NCBI GenBank assembly: GCA_025757845.1
Contig: CP107211.1
Span: 2,170,001-2,234,000, forward strand
DNA length: 64,000 nt
Direction of reading: 5' to 3'
DNA from: Oscillospiraceae bacterium
GTDB lineage: Bacteria; Bacillota; Clostridia; Oscillospirales; Ruminococcaceae
In this document: piece by piece, positions 6,307 through 13,638 of the stretch
How the letters are laid out: each line of letters begins with the position of its first letter
How positions within the stretch are numbered: position 1 is the first letter of the stretch
The notes under the pieces: model-generated
The model's database searches: none
What the model was told of the DNA's origin: nothing
The model's input: only the letters and a program-made list of their open reading frames with translations
Program-made: the position numbers and the translations under genes

Positions 6307-7227
6307 ATGACAACATACTATCCCATCAACGAAAATCTGGCCCGTGCTTCCCACGATATGCGCAGCATGAGCACCTACCCGGACGGCTACGCAACCAGAG
6401 AATACCGTGCCAGCGTGGACAAAGCCGCCGCTCTGGTCGAAGAAAAGAAGCAGAAAGTCAGCCCATACTATCACGAAAAGCTGGACGCGCTGCTTGACAG
6501 CTACGCCCGCCGCCTTGCACAGTGGACGGACGACCACAACCGAAACGGTGCAAGCTGCCCCTCTGTGCTGGTGTGCGGTGCTGGCAACTTCCCGGTGCGG
6601 AAGAAGCAGAAGCAGAACGCCCGCGAGGATTCGCTTTGGTGCGAATATGAAGAAATCGAAGCCATCTTGACGAAAATCAAGGCCGTTGGCACCGGCCCCG
6701 TTGATTTGGCCGACCCCCACGCCCGCGAACTGCTCACGGATCAGCTAAACAAAGAGCAAGACCTGCTCGAATACTGCAAGGGTGCCAATGCCTATTACCG
6801 GAAGCACAAAACCTTGCGCGGCTATTCCAACATGAGCGATGCGGCAGCCGATGCTCTCACCAACCCGGACGCCTTTTCAATGAGCCTGTACCGCAAGCCC
6901 TACGGCGATTTTGAGTTGACCAGCATCCGCGGCAAGATCAAACGGATTCAGACCCGCCTTGACGAACTCGACAAAGCACAAGCCGCAGCAGCATCCGGCC
7001 CCGTCGAGGATCAGCACGACGGCTACACCTACCGCGAGAACAACGAAATCATGCGCGTGCAATTCGTCTTTCCCGGAAAGCCGGACGATGAAACCCGCGC
7101 CATGCTCAAAGAGAACGGTTTCCGGTGGGCACCCAGTCAAGGCGCTTGGCAACGCCAGCTTACCGCAAACGCCAAATATGCAGCGCACCGCGTCATGGAG
7201 TTTCTGGACGGCAACGAAAGCGAATAA
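6307..7227 (+). CDS. Unknown mobile-element protein with C-terminal DUF3560-like GFRWSP module
   Basis: 306 residues from the ATG after AAAGGAGCAAACGAATT. The N-terminal two thirds (ATREYRASVDKAAALVEEKK, then CGAGNFPVRKKQKQNA) resembles an unnamed protein recurrent in clostridial phages and conjugative elements. The last about 60 residues (FVFPGKPDDETRAMLKENGF, then RWAPSQGAWQRQLT) match the small module found in DUF3560-type and other polyvalent mobile-element proteins. No catalytic residues are evident. DNA-associated function is inferred from these contexts only. Confidence 0.7.
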   Translation: MTTYYPINENLARASHDMRSMSTYPDGYATREYRASVDKAAALVEEKKQKVSPYYHEKLDALLDSYARRLAQWTDDHNRNGASCPSVLVCGAGNFPVRKKQKQNAREDSLWCEYEEIEAILTKIKAVGTGPVDLADPHARELLTDQLNKEQDLLEYCKGANAYYRKHKTLRGYSNMSDAAADALTNPDAFSMSLYRKPYGDFELTSIRGKIKRIQTRLDELDKAQAAAASGPVEDQHDGYTYRENNEIMRVQFVFPGKPDDETRAMLKENGFRWAPSQGAWQRQLTANAKYAAHRVMEFLDGNESE

Positions 7228-7234
7228 TAAAAGC

Positions 7235-7280
7235 GGACACCCCAGCAGGGCCGCACCGCACGAAAGCGGCCCCGCCCCAT
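7235..7280 (+). repeat. Structured intergenic repeat, copy 7 (fully paired subtype)
   Basis: GGACACCCCAGCA, stem GGGCCGC (7248-7254) with GCGGCCC (7266-7272), then CGCCCCA. Same subtype as copy 5. Confidence 0.8.
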
Positions 7281-7336
7281 CTTCCCGGCATAAAAATGTC
7301 GGGAGCATCGCAAAACACGAAAAGGAGATATGAACC

Positions 7337-7594
7337 ATGACAGCCAAACAGCAAAGCACTGAATCCGGCGGCGGTCTGCGCACCGTCACCCTCACCAATG
7401 ACCAGTGGAACACCCTGTATTTCTACCTTCTCACTTCCACGAAGTACCGCAACGGCGAAATTGAAGCGTGGGAAAGGCTTGCCCTTGAAACGAACGAGGA
7501 CGGTTCCCCAAAGTTCATCCACGCCGCCGACAATGCGCGTTATCTCCGGGATCAGGAAAAGACGCTGCACGAAATCGCACAAAGCATCTGCTGA
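7337..7594 (+). CDS. Small unknown protein (85 residues)
   Basis: MTAKQQSTESGGG leader followed by LRTVTLTNDQWNTLYFYLLT and a charged helical rest ending LHEIAQSIC. It looks like a short helical protein found beside DNA-metabolism genes of mobile elements; no name assigned. The start follows AAAGGAGATATGAACC. Confidence 0.65.
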   Translation: MTAKQQSTESGGGLRTVTLTNDQWNTLYFYLLTSTKYRNGEIEAWERLALETNEDGSPKFIHAADNARYLRDQEKTLHEIAQSIC

Positions 7595-7697
7595 CAACCC
7601 GACCCGCCGGGGAAAATAGGAGAATTGACTTCATTTTGTAGTCGGTTGAATGCCGATCCACTGCCCCGCCGGGGTGAATCACGAAAGGACGAAACGA

Positions 7698-7886
7698 ATG
7701 TACTACTTCATTTACTGCAAAGGCCCCAACGAAAAGCGCTTCACGCTTTGCAATCCATGGAAAGGCACCCGCGGCATGGGCAAGGTATACGCGCCGCGCT
7801 TCCTCAAGGAGCAAGCCGACTATGCCGTTGCATGGATGACCGAGCACAACCCCGGCTTTATCTTCCAGCGCCGCCCGGCACGCTGA
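7698..7886 (+). CDS. Small basic protein (62 residues)
   Basis: MYYFIYCKGPNEKRFTLCNP, then KGTRGMGKVYAPRFLKEQ and a C-terminal helix ending FIFQRRPAR. The ATG follows CGAAAGGACGAAACGA. A CCCCGCCGGGG hairpin precedes it, but not the full intergenic repeat. The fold could be a short beta-beta-alpha unit; function unknown. Confidence 0.6.
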   Translation: MYYFIYCKGPNEKRFTLCNPWKGTRGMGKVYAPRFLKEQADYAVAWMTEHNPGFIFQRRPAR

Positions 7887-7917
7887 ACATCACCACCACG
7901 AAAAGGAGCAACGAACC

Positions 7918-8235
7918 ATGACAACCAACGAACGCTTTCTCTCAGTCCTGCACAGGGTCACTTCCTGCCGCCACTTAGCCACCGTCAACATAACGATCTG
8001 GAACGGGCGCATTGAAGTCCGGCATACCGTTTTCGATGAAATGTACATCCTGCGCAGCTTTCCCTTGCCCAACACCCACAACGAATATTGCGCCTGCATG
8101 GCGGCTGCCTGCCGGTGTCTGTCCGACAAGCTGCTTTCGTGGGCAAGCGAGTACGACCACGGCAACGACGTTCTGAACAAGCAGTACGACACTGTGAACA
8201 AAGCCTTTCGCAAGCGCTTAGAGGAACAAGAATGA
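7918..8235 (+). CDS. Unknown protein (105 residues)
   Basis: N-terminal helix, then strands around LATVNITIWNGRIEVRHTVF, a cysteine-containing helix (CACMAAACRCLSDKLLSW) and a charged C-terminal helix. No family is recognised. The start follows AAAAGGAGCAACGAACC. It is separated from the next frame by a gap that carries neither an intergenic repeat nor a terminator. Confidence 0.6.
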   Translation: MTTNERFLSVLHRVTSCRHLATVNITIWNGRIEVRHTVFDEMYILRSFPLPNTHNEYCACMAAACRCLSDKLLSWASEYDHGNDVLNKQYDTVNKAFRKRLEEQE

Positions 8236-8353
8236 CCCGTGCCCCGGTTCCATGCCGGGGCATCTTGTGATATACTTTCACTAACGAAATTGGACTTTTC
8301 AAGCACGAAAAGTTCAATTCCAGCAACGAATTTGCAAAAAAGGGGGCATTTTT

Positions 8354-8716
8354 ACGAACGAAGTCGAATTTTTTGCGCCTTGGCGTCTGGTTGCCAGTTT
8401 TGCCGACGGCACCCGCGCCACGTTCGACGGTCTGACCGAGGAGCAAGCCCACGCCGCAATGGAAGCTGCTCAGACCGAGCACGGCGACATTGGCTATTGG
8501 AACCGTGTCACGGATGTAAACTATGAGGACGGCCAGTATTGCGGCACCCTGCAGGAACCGCCCACGGTTCATGTTGTGGATTTTTCCGGGTATGACGGGC
8601 CGCTGGACGAAAACGGCTTTCCTGTTGGCCTGCCGAACGAAATCGCCGAGTACATGAAGCAGCACGGCGAACCGCCCACCGTTCCAAAAATCATCATCAA
8701 GAAAAACGAACCATAA
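8354..8716 (+). CDS. Small unknown protein with apparently non-standard start
   Basis: The first in-frame ATG is at 8459 (85 residues), but the frame upstream looks coding: NEVEFFAPWRLVASFADGTR continues smoothly into it. A strong AAAAAAGGGGG lies seven bases before an ACG at 8354, where an ATG would be expected. The entry is drawn from that ACG (about 120 residues). Either ACG is used, initiation is at 8459, or the start was lost by a T-to-C change. The body (FDGLTEEQAHAAMEAA) resembles DUF-type modules of mobile elements. Last gene before the array terminator. Confidence 0.5.
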   Translation, partial: TNEVEFFAPWRLVASFADGTRATFDGLTEEQAHAAMEAAQTEHGDIGYWNRVTDVNYEDGQYCGTLQEPPTVHVVDFSGYDGPLDENGFPVGLPNEIAEYMKQHGEPPTVPKIIIKKNEP

Positions 8717-8722
8717 ACGCAC

Positions 8723-8766
8723 GAAATCCCTCGACGGAATTACCCGCCGGGGGATTTCTGTTTTTG
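8723..8766 (+). terminator. Rho-independent terminator of the small-gene array
   Basis: GAAATCCC (8723-8730) pairs with GGGATTTC (8751-8758), followed by TGTTTTTG. It is the first clear intrinsic terminator after the promoter at 2832. Confidence 0.75.
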
Positions 8767-8964
8767 ACGATTCGCAAGTTTGTTTTTCTGAGCGGTTCGG
8801 AGGTTTCGCGGAAGCCCTTCATTCTGCACGCGCATAAATTCGCTTCATTCTCTACCCTATAGGGTCTTTCCGGCACGAATTAAGAACGCCGAAATTCGAT
8901 TCTAAGACCCCGTTTTCGTAGATTTTCTATCAAAAATCAGGCATAAGCAATTTTACGGTCCCTT
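8767..8964. other. Non-coding spacer between convergent transcription units
   Basis: No gene found. It contains a perfect 12-base palindrome ACCCTATAGGGT at 8854-8865. The stop of the next (minus-strand) gene lies inside a CGCGCGT/ACGCGCG hairpin at about 8970-8986. Confidence 0.4.
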
Positions 8965-9465
8965 TTAATCGCGCGCGTCATACGCGCGTGAGAGCAGTTC
9001 TTCGACCATCGGGACTTCATCCAGCATGGAACCCAGAACGACCAGCGCGAACTTTTCCCACCGCTGGGCTGTGATCTCTGTTTTTCTCAGTTCGCGGGCT
9101 ATGGTTTTCCAGCCTTTTTGTAACGACGGATCACTGTAGACATACCGCCCGCACAGGATCGTTTTGTAACGACTGTTTAACCGGTCTAATTGCCCCCGGA
9201 TTGTTGTCTGATCCGCACGGAGAACATCCTGCCGAACACGAAGTTCATTTTCCCGGCGCTGGCACTCCACATCATCGGCCAGTTTCACAGCCAGCGACGC
9301 GGTACTATCTCCCGGCGTGCTGCCGTGCGGCATACCGTCCATAGCAATGCCCTTGATTGGATTGTAGCGGTCTCGCAGTTCCGCCAGCTCAATGTTGACA
9401 TCATCAAGCTGTGCTTCAATCCCGCCAAAGTAGCGCAAAATCATTTTCGTTTCTTCTGCCTGCAT
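8965..9465 (-). CDS. Phage late-transcription regulator-like protein (DUF1492/RinA-ArpU type)
   Basis: 166 residues. The long N-terminal helical part (YFGGIEAQLDDVNIELAELR, ENELRVRQDVLRADQTTIRG) and the C-terminal sigma-region-4-like helix-turn-helix (GWKTIARELRKTEITAQRWE) match the layout of DUF1492/RinA/ArpU proteins, which activate late phage promoters. It is the last gene of the leftward early operon, the usual place for such regulators. The start follows AGGAGGGCAAA. Activation of the terminase operon is inferred. Confidence 0.65.
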   Translation of the reverse strand: MQAEETKMILRYFGGIEAQLDDVNIELAELRDRYNPIKGIAMDGMPHGSTPGDSTASLAVKLADDVECQRRENELRVRQDVLRADQTTIRGQLDRLNSRYKTILCGRYVYSDPSLQKGWKTIARELRKTEITAQRWEKFALVVLGSMLDEVPMVEELLSRAYDARD

Positions 9466-9489
9466 TTTGCCCTCCTACGCTCCGTACCG

Positions 9490-10107
9490 TCAAAATTCTG
9501 TCGAGAAGATAGGCCCTGCACCGGGCACACGTGCAACCTCCGCGCTCCCGCCGGTCATCTGGGCAACACACCGGCCCAGTTTGGTATACGCCACATATTC
9601 CCCGTCTTTTGCCCATTCAAGGAACTGTTCATAGTTTTTTCTGGCTTCTTCCACAGTGCTGTTGATCTGGACACGATCATAGCCCATAGAACCCAGCGCT
9701 TCGATGAAGAATCGGATCACGAGATCCCCAGCGGCCCGCCGTTCGGCCAGTGCATCCTTTTCACGCTGTTTGCGCGGGTACTGCCCCGCCGGAAGGATAA
9801 ACGGCTTATCCAGCATCGGTGCCGTGCGTTCTCTCAGCTTCTCGCGGGCTTTCGGCTGCCCGTAGGCGCTCATTTCAACTGTGTACACCTCTGCCCGGTG
9901 GTTCATTTCCGTGCAAAGCCGCTCCTGCTTGTTCCTGTCAAAATCCAACGTGTCATTGGCGGCGATCATGGTGCAGTAGCTCACCACCTCGCCAACGGCC
10001 TGCCTGTTCAGTGTCAGATTCTTTCTGGTGTTCACCTTTTCGGCACACCGGGCAAAGGCGTTCTGTGCCATATGCATAGACACTGCCCTTGGGATTCCTC
10101 TACTCAT
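9490..10107 (-). CDS. Unknown phage protein (205 residues)
   Basis: A basic, helical protein with MHMAQNAFARCAEKVNTRKN, then a Lys/Arg-rich centre (QYPRKQREKDALAERRAAGD) and a C-terminal EEARKNYEQFLEWAKDGEY region. It lies between the DUF1064 nuclease and the late regulator, 6 bases from the former. The start follows AAAGGATGAAACAGC. Its genomic position suggests a replication- or regulation-related role, but no domain can be named. Confidence 0.65.
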   Translation of the reverse strand: MSRGIPRAVSMHMAQNAFARCAEKVNTRKNLTLNRQAVGEVVSYCTMIAANDTLDFDRNKQERLCTEMNHRAEVYTVEMSAYGQPKAREKLRERTAPMLDKPFILPAGQYPRKQREKDALAERRAAGDLVIRFFIEALGSMGYDRVQINSTVEEARKNYEQFLEWAKDGEYVAYTKLGRCVAQMTGGSAEVARVPGAGPIFSTEF

Positions 10108-10113
10108 GCTGTT

Positions 10114-10629
10114 TCATCCTTTCCTTTTGGTCTGTTGGGCGCACTTCTTCCATGCTTTGATTTCAGCGGCAGTATCAGGGGTAATGTGCTCCACAAAGCG
10201 CCAGCCCCGCGGCTCCGCCACAAGGTCGATGAACATACGGCGGCGGTGGATATAATCACGCTGCTGCCGCCGGGTGAATTTGCTTTTCACCTCTACCACC
10301 TCAACTGTGCCGTCTGCGTAGGTCAGCACAAAATCCGGTGTATAGTGCATCGCCGGGAGTTTCACATTTCCGTACTCTTTTTCCGGCAACATGGTAAACC
10401 TGCGGTGTGATTCTACCTTCACAACCTCGCCCCGTTGGACTTTAGGCAGAATCATTCCCATGTAGTAGTCGTACTCGCCCCTGCTGTCAAACTCCCGTCC
10501 TGTTTTCTTGGCGGCTGCGGCCACGGCTTCCAGCGTCGGTGCTTTTGCTCTGCTTCTGGCTGCAATCTGCGCTTCTGCCTGTGCCCGATACTTTGGCGGC
10601 AGGTCAGAAAGTTCCATCCTCATACTCAA
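10114..10629 (-). CDS. DUF1064 phage nuclease-like protein
   Basis: The core has a PD-(D/E)XK-like pattern: FDSRGEYDYYM with Glu, then MHYTPDFVLTYADGTVEVVE and VKSK, ending with a basic RRQQRDYIHRRRMF helix. DUF1064 proteins are phage endonuclease-like proteins that often occupy the Holliday-junction-resolvase position. Two ATGs at 10623 and 10617 are possible, but a TTG at 10629 lies nine bases after AGGAGG and is preferred. The start overlaps the end of the Rep gene by 4 bases. Confidence 0.75.
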   Translation of the reverse strand: MSMRMELSDLPPKYRAQAEAQIAARSRAKAPTLEAVAAAAKKTGREFDSRGEYDYYMGMILPKVQRGEVVKVESHRRFTMLPEKEYGNVKLPAMHYTPDFVLTYADGTVEVVEVKSKFTRRQQRDYIHRRRMFIDLVAEPRGWRFVEHITPDTAAEIKAWKKCAQQTKRKG

Positions 10630-11459
10630 GGCCGGTTCCTCCTGTTCTGCTGCATCCCGGTCTCTTTGCGATATAGGCGCACGATCAGGTGCCGGGTGTT
10701 GTTGCCGGTGATAATAGGTTCGCAGTAATGCAGGGTGTATCCGGGGTACATTTTCTCCCAGAATGCACCATCTTCCAGACGGTTCTCGCAAACGTCTTTC
10801 AACCTACTGCGGCTCATTTTCCCATCGTTCGGGCGGGGCATTTTCGGCGGTTTCAGCCCGCGGCTCTGCCGCCAATGGCGCTTGCACCGCACATTCTTCA
10901 TGATGTACTTTGCAAGGCTCGTGATGTAGCCATGATCGAAGTGCAGAGGTTCACAACGGGCCATGCCGCGCCCGCTCCACGCTTCCTCAACCATTTCTCG
11001 GGTCAGGCCATAAACGCGCTGCATAATGACGTGGTGATGGTGCTTTCCCACCCACACCCCGTCAATATACGTCGAGTATTCATGCACGACGATCCACTTC
11101 GGGTGCCGAATGCCTTTTTTATCGCACATCCGGTATAGCTTTTTCATGGCGGCGGAAAAATCCTTATCCACACGCTTTGTGTCCGCCGGGTCGGGCCGGT
11201 GTTCATCGTCATAGGTGTATGTAACAGAATAATCGCTCTTGTGGAAGTTACGCTGAACCAACAGCTCTAAATACCGTCCACTTTTTCGCAAATTGTACGC
11301 TTCCTTCGCAATGGAGCTTGCCAGCTCTTTTTTCTTGCGGGTGCTGGCCTTGTGCTGCTGTTCCGTGATCTCGAAAAAATCCACCTGCATGGTGTCAGCC
11401 GTGGCATAGTCTTTGCCGCAGATAAATTTTTGCTCTCGTACTCTGAAACCCGCGGTCAT
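10626..11459 (-). CDS. HUH-type rolling-circle replication initiator
   Basis: About 277 residues. The U-H-U motif is visible in GVWVGKHHHHVIMQRVYGL, with the catalytic Tyr region in YITSLAKYIMKNV. An upstream motif HPKWIVVHEYS fits motif 1 of rolling-circle initiators (VP4/ORF2-like). The protein would nick one strand at an origin and remain linked through a tyrosine. An AAAGGAGG lies 11 bases before the ATG at 11459. In this prophage it is the only obvious replication initiator; no DnaB-type helicase or DnaC loader is visible. Confidence 0.85.
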   Translation of the reverse strand: MTAGFRVREQKFICGKDYATADTMQVDFFEITEQQHKASTRKKKELASSIAKEAYNLRKSGRYLELLVQRNFHKSDYSVTYTYDDEHRPDPADTKRVDKDFSAAMKKLYRMCDKKGIRHPKWIVVHEYSTYIDGVWVGKHHHHVIMQRVYGLTREMVEEAWSGRGMARCEPLHFDHGYITSLAKYIMKNVRCKRHWRQSRGLKPPKMPRPNDGKMSRSRLKDVCENRLEDGAFWEKMYPGYTLHYCEPIITGNNTRHLIVRLYRKETGMQQNRRNRP

Positions 11460-11772
11460 ACTCTCCACGTCCTCCTTTCCGTACACGTCATGGAATTTTC
11501 TGAATCTTGAACCACAAACACGAGAAGGGAACGATGCAGAGGAACAACACCGGGCCGCGTTCCCTACGATCCTGCTTCCGGCAAGCCATCAGAACGCTGC
11601 CCTCGTTTTCCCTCTGCACTCCCTTTCCCCGCCGGGGGAAAGCTCCTGTTTTTCTCTGATTTCTCAGAATGTCCCTTAGTTTAGCTCCGATATACAAGCC
11701 CCTTGCCGCCTCGTCAGGGCGGCAATTTAACGACGGACGCTCTTTATATATAAGGTAGAGGGCTTGTCTTGC
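11460..11772. other. Non-coding region with two hairpins upstream of the Rep gene
   Basis: A frame of 69 codons across this stretch has biased composition and no ribosome site, so I do not call it. Hairpins: CTTTCCCC (11623-11630) with GGGGGAAAG (11634-11642), and TTGCCGCC (11703-11710) with GGCGGCAA (11718-11725). Being next to the Rep gene, it could contain the rolling-circle origin. Confidence 0.4.
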
Positions 11773-11925
11773 TTATTTCAGCAGGGCGAATTTGAACCAA
11801 TCCGGCAGGTCGGATGCTGCAATAAAATACTTTACCACCAGCACCACGGCAAGAATAATCACCGGTGCCAGCAGGTACAGCCAGCCGATAGCGTAAGCGC
11901 CGAACTCACTTTTCTTCTTTTTCAT
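11773..11925 (-). CDS. Small single-pass membrane protein (50 residues)
   Basis: MKKKKSEFGAYAIGWLYLLA and VIILAVVLVVKYFIAA give a basic N-terminus and one strong transmembrane segment (about residues 11-34). The start follows GGAAGGGAAGATAGTG. It overlaps the preceding Cys-rich gene by 20 bases. Function unknown; small phage membrane proteins of this type can be exclusion or lysis-related factors, which cannot be decided here. Confidence 0.6.
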   Translation of the reverse strand: MKKKKSEFGAYAIGWLYLLAPVIILAVVLVVKYFIAASDLPDWFKFALLK

Positions 11926-12061
11926 CACTATCTTCCCTTCCTTCCCACACAGGGCAGCTATCTTCCGGGTCTGTGAAATCCGCCCGATGCTCAGAATTTC
12001 CATTGAAGCACACCCATGAAAAGTTATCATGCCATGCGCAGGTGAAACACTCTTTTTCCAT
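11906..12061 (-). CDS. Small cysteine-containing phage protein (51 residues)
   Basis: MEKECFTCAWHDNFSWVCFN followed by GNSEHRADFTDPEDSCPVWE and an acidic tail. Four cysteines with the pattern CxxC...C...C suggest a small metal-binding fold. Its ATG overlaps the preceding gene's TGA by one base and its end overlaps the next gene, consistent with translational coupling in the early operon. No family is named. Confidence 0.65.
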   Translation of the reverse strand: MEKECFTCAWHDNFSWVCFNGNSEHRADFTDPEDSCPVWEGREDSDEKEEK

Positions 12062-12525
12062 CACTCACGTTCCTCCCAGTTCCAGCAGGAAGCTTCCCGG
12101 CCTGTCACGGGCTGAGAATGATGTTTGTTGAAACACGTCCCGTCCTGCAAATGCCACCTGCAAAATTCACAGCTTTTGTGTGAAGTGACTTTTGCGCCGC
12201 ACTCTGGGCAGTGCTTAAACGTGTACTCGCAAAGTTCTTTCTCCCCGTCGTCCGGGTCGATTTTGATTTGCTTCCAGTCCTCAACGTGAATGCCGCACTT
12301 GTGGCAAATAAATTCGTCGCAGTCTATGTAGTCCCGGTTCTCGTTGTATGTCAGCGGTTGCAGGCTCTCCGGGGCAATGGTCGGTTCGGCATTCAAACTG
12401 CCCTCGATCATCTGCACTACACTGGTTTTGATTTTCCCGTGTGTCAGCTCCCCTTTCAGTGCATACTCTATGTTCTTGAGTACCTGCATGAAATGGTTTG
12501 CATCAACCAGACGTTTTTCTTTCAT
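12061..12525 (-). CDS. Zinc-ribbon phage protein
   Basis: 154 residues. The N-terminus MKEKRLVDANHFMQVLKNIE resembles the RLIDANALI start common to phage proteins of this type. The middle holds paired cysteines ICHKCGIH and HCPECGAKV, and the C-terminus has CEFCRWH and CFNKHH, so two zinc-binding knuckles are likely. Function unknown. It overlaps the upstream small gene (12503-12748) by 23 bases. Confidence 0.65.
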   Translation of the reverse strand: MKEKRLVDANHFMQVLKNIEYALKGELTHGKIKTSVVQMIEGSLNAEPTIAPESLQPLTYNENRDYIDCDEFICHKCGIHVEDWKQIKIDPDDGEKELCEYTFKHCPECGAKVTSHKSCEFCRWHLQDGTCFNKHHSQPVTGREASCWNWEERE

Positions 12526-12748
12526 TTTCTTTTCCCGCTTTCTTTCTGGGCGTTCGCTTCTTCTTTGGCAAATCCGGTATCGTCACCACAATATCCCTTT
12601 GTTTCTCCATTTCCGCCGGGATTGCCTCGACCAGACTTTTGAATTTTTGCAAGGTTTGAACCTCCGTCGCCGCGAAAATGAACTGCGCCAGTTCTTCCGG
12701 TGTTCCCTGCTGGACGGAATGACCGTCCGGGTATGTTGTGATCGTCAT
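12503..12748 (-). CDS. Small phage protein with basic C-terminus (81 residues)
   Basis: MTITTYPDGHSVQQGTPEEL, a helical segment (AQFIFAATEVQTLQKFKSLV) and a Lys/Arg-rich tail (PKKKRTPRKKAGKENERKT). The tail could bind nucleic acid. It overlaps the preceding gene by 4 bases (ATGA). Function unknown. Confidence 0.6.
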   Translation of the reverse strand: MTITTYPDGHSVQQGTPEELAQFIFAATEVQTLQKFKSLVEAIPAEMEKQRDIVVTIPDLPKKKRTPRKKAGKENERKTSG

Positions 12749-13236
12749 TTTTCTTCGCCTTTCAGTTTCAGTTCCACTTTCGGCATGGGCTGATCCGAAC
12801 GGTTCATCGGTTCATAGAAATCGACCCACTGTCCACCCTCCGGGAAGTCGTGCCACGCAAGCGCGTACCGGATCGTCAGCCAGACGGTTTCTGCCCGGTA
12901 TGCTCCCTTCATGGTCGTGTCGATAGATGCAGGCGGAACGTTCTGCTTCCAAAGTGCGTCCATGCCCTGCCGCATCTGGTTACGAAGCCGCATACACTTG
13001 AGAAAATCCGCTTCGTGGTCTTTATGAAACTGCTTTCGTTCTTCGGTCGTGTGGCACCGCTTTTCCATCTTGTCCACATAATCCCAGCAGCAAACCTCAT
13101 TGGTGAAGTCCTCAAACTGGCCCATGCGGAACCGGAGGTATTCTTCGCACGCCTGCTTCACGGCCTGTGCTGTCTCCCGGCTCATGGTGATGGTCACGGC
13201 CTCAACCTCTGCCGGGGTCTTATTTTTTGTTACCAT
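12745..13236 (-). CDS. Unknown phage protein (163 residues)
   Basis: Helical, with TMSRETAQAVKQACEEYLRF, a conserved-looking KQFHKDHEADFLKCMRLRNQ and an aromatic C-terminal part (ALAWHDFPEGGQWVDFYEP). No domain recognised. It lies in the packed early operon with overlapping neighbours. The start follows AGGTGACAGA. Confidence 0.6.
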   Translation of the reverse strand: MVTKNKTPAEVEAVTITMSRETAQAVKQACEEYLRFRMGQFEDFTNEVCCWDYVDKMEKRCHTTEERKQFHKDHEADFLKCMRLRNQMRQGMDALWKQNVPPASIDTTMKGAYRAETVWLTIRYALAWHDFPEGGQWVDFYEPMNRSDQPMPKVELKLKGEEK

Positions 13237-13245
13237 TCTGTCACC

Positions 13246-13638
13246 TCAACAAATCCTGACAGCCGGGGCACCGTAGCCATCCCGTACCAGAACCCCCTCT
13301 TTTTCCGTAAAAAACATTGTCGTCTTGAACGGAAAGTTTGCTCTGTCGATGCCAGCTTCGGCGGCAGCATCGGCCAGCATTTTGCACGGGCCGTAATCAC
13401 TCCCGATGGAAAAGCCGAAAGCTTGAATGCTTTTCGCGTATTCCTCAATGCTTTTTGCCAATGCCGCCTTGAATGTGTTCAGCTGATCCAGCGTAACGCT
13501 CTGTCGCATCGTATCCGCAAGGAAGCACACTGCAACAGAGGTAAAGCTATCGTCTCCGTTGCTATGCGGCTGGTGATCCATCAGCTTTCCAGCCCACCAG
13601 CTGACAGCCTTTTCAATATCATCCTTTGCCAAAATCAT
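13246..13638 (-). CDS. Unknown phage protein (130 residues)
   Basis: Begins MILAKDDIEKAVSWWAGKLM and continues with HSNGDDSFTSVAVCFLADTM, a pattern seen in unnamed clostridial phage proteins (WWA...NGD). Mixed alpha/beta with a C-terminal GVLVRDGYGAPAVRIC. Overlaps its upstream gene by 4 bases. Function unknown. Confidence 0.6.
   Translation of the reverse strand: MILAKDDIEKAVSWWAGKLMDHQPHSNGDDSFTSVAVCFLADTMRQSVTLDQLNTFKAALAKSIEEYAKSIQAFGFSIGSDYGPCKMLADAAAEAGIDRANFPFKTTMFFTEKEGVLVRDGYGAPAVRIC

Noticed and set aside
3124..7280. CRISPR array
   Set aside because: The repeats are separated by whole genes of different length, not by spacers of constant length, and no cas genes are present.
3124..7280. 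Integron-like gene cassette array
   Set aside because: One repeat per gene resembles attC layout, but the GTTRRRY core site and an integron integrase are not seen, and all genes share one promoter with coding-strand hairpins.
9190..10410. 406-codon + strand frame
   Set aside because: It is antisense to three well-supported phage genes with ribosome sites and motifs; composition is that of a reverse complement.
11488..11697. 69-codon minus strand frame before the Rep gene
   Set aside because: No ribosome site, mixed composition, and it runs through two hairpins.
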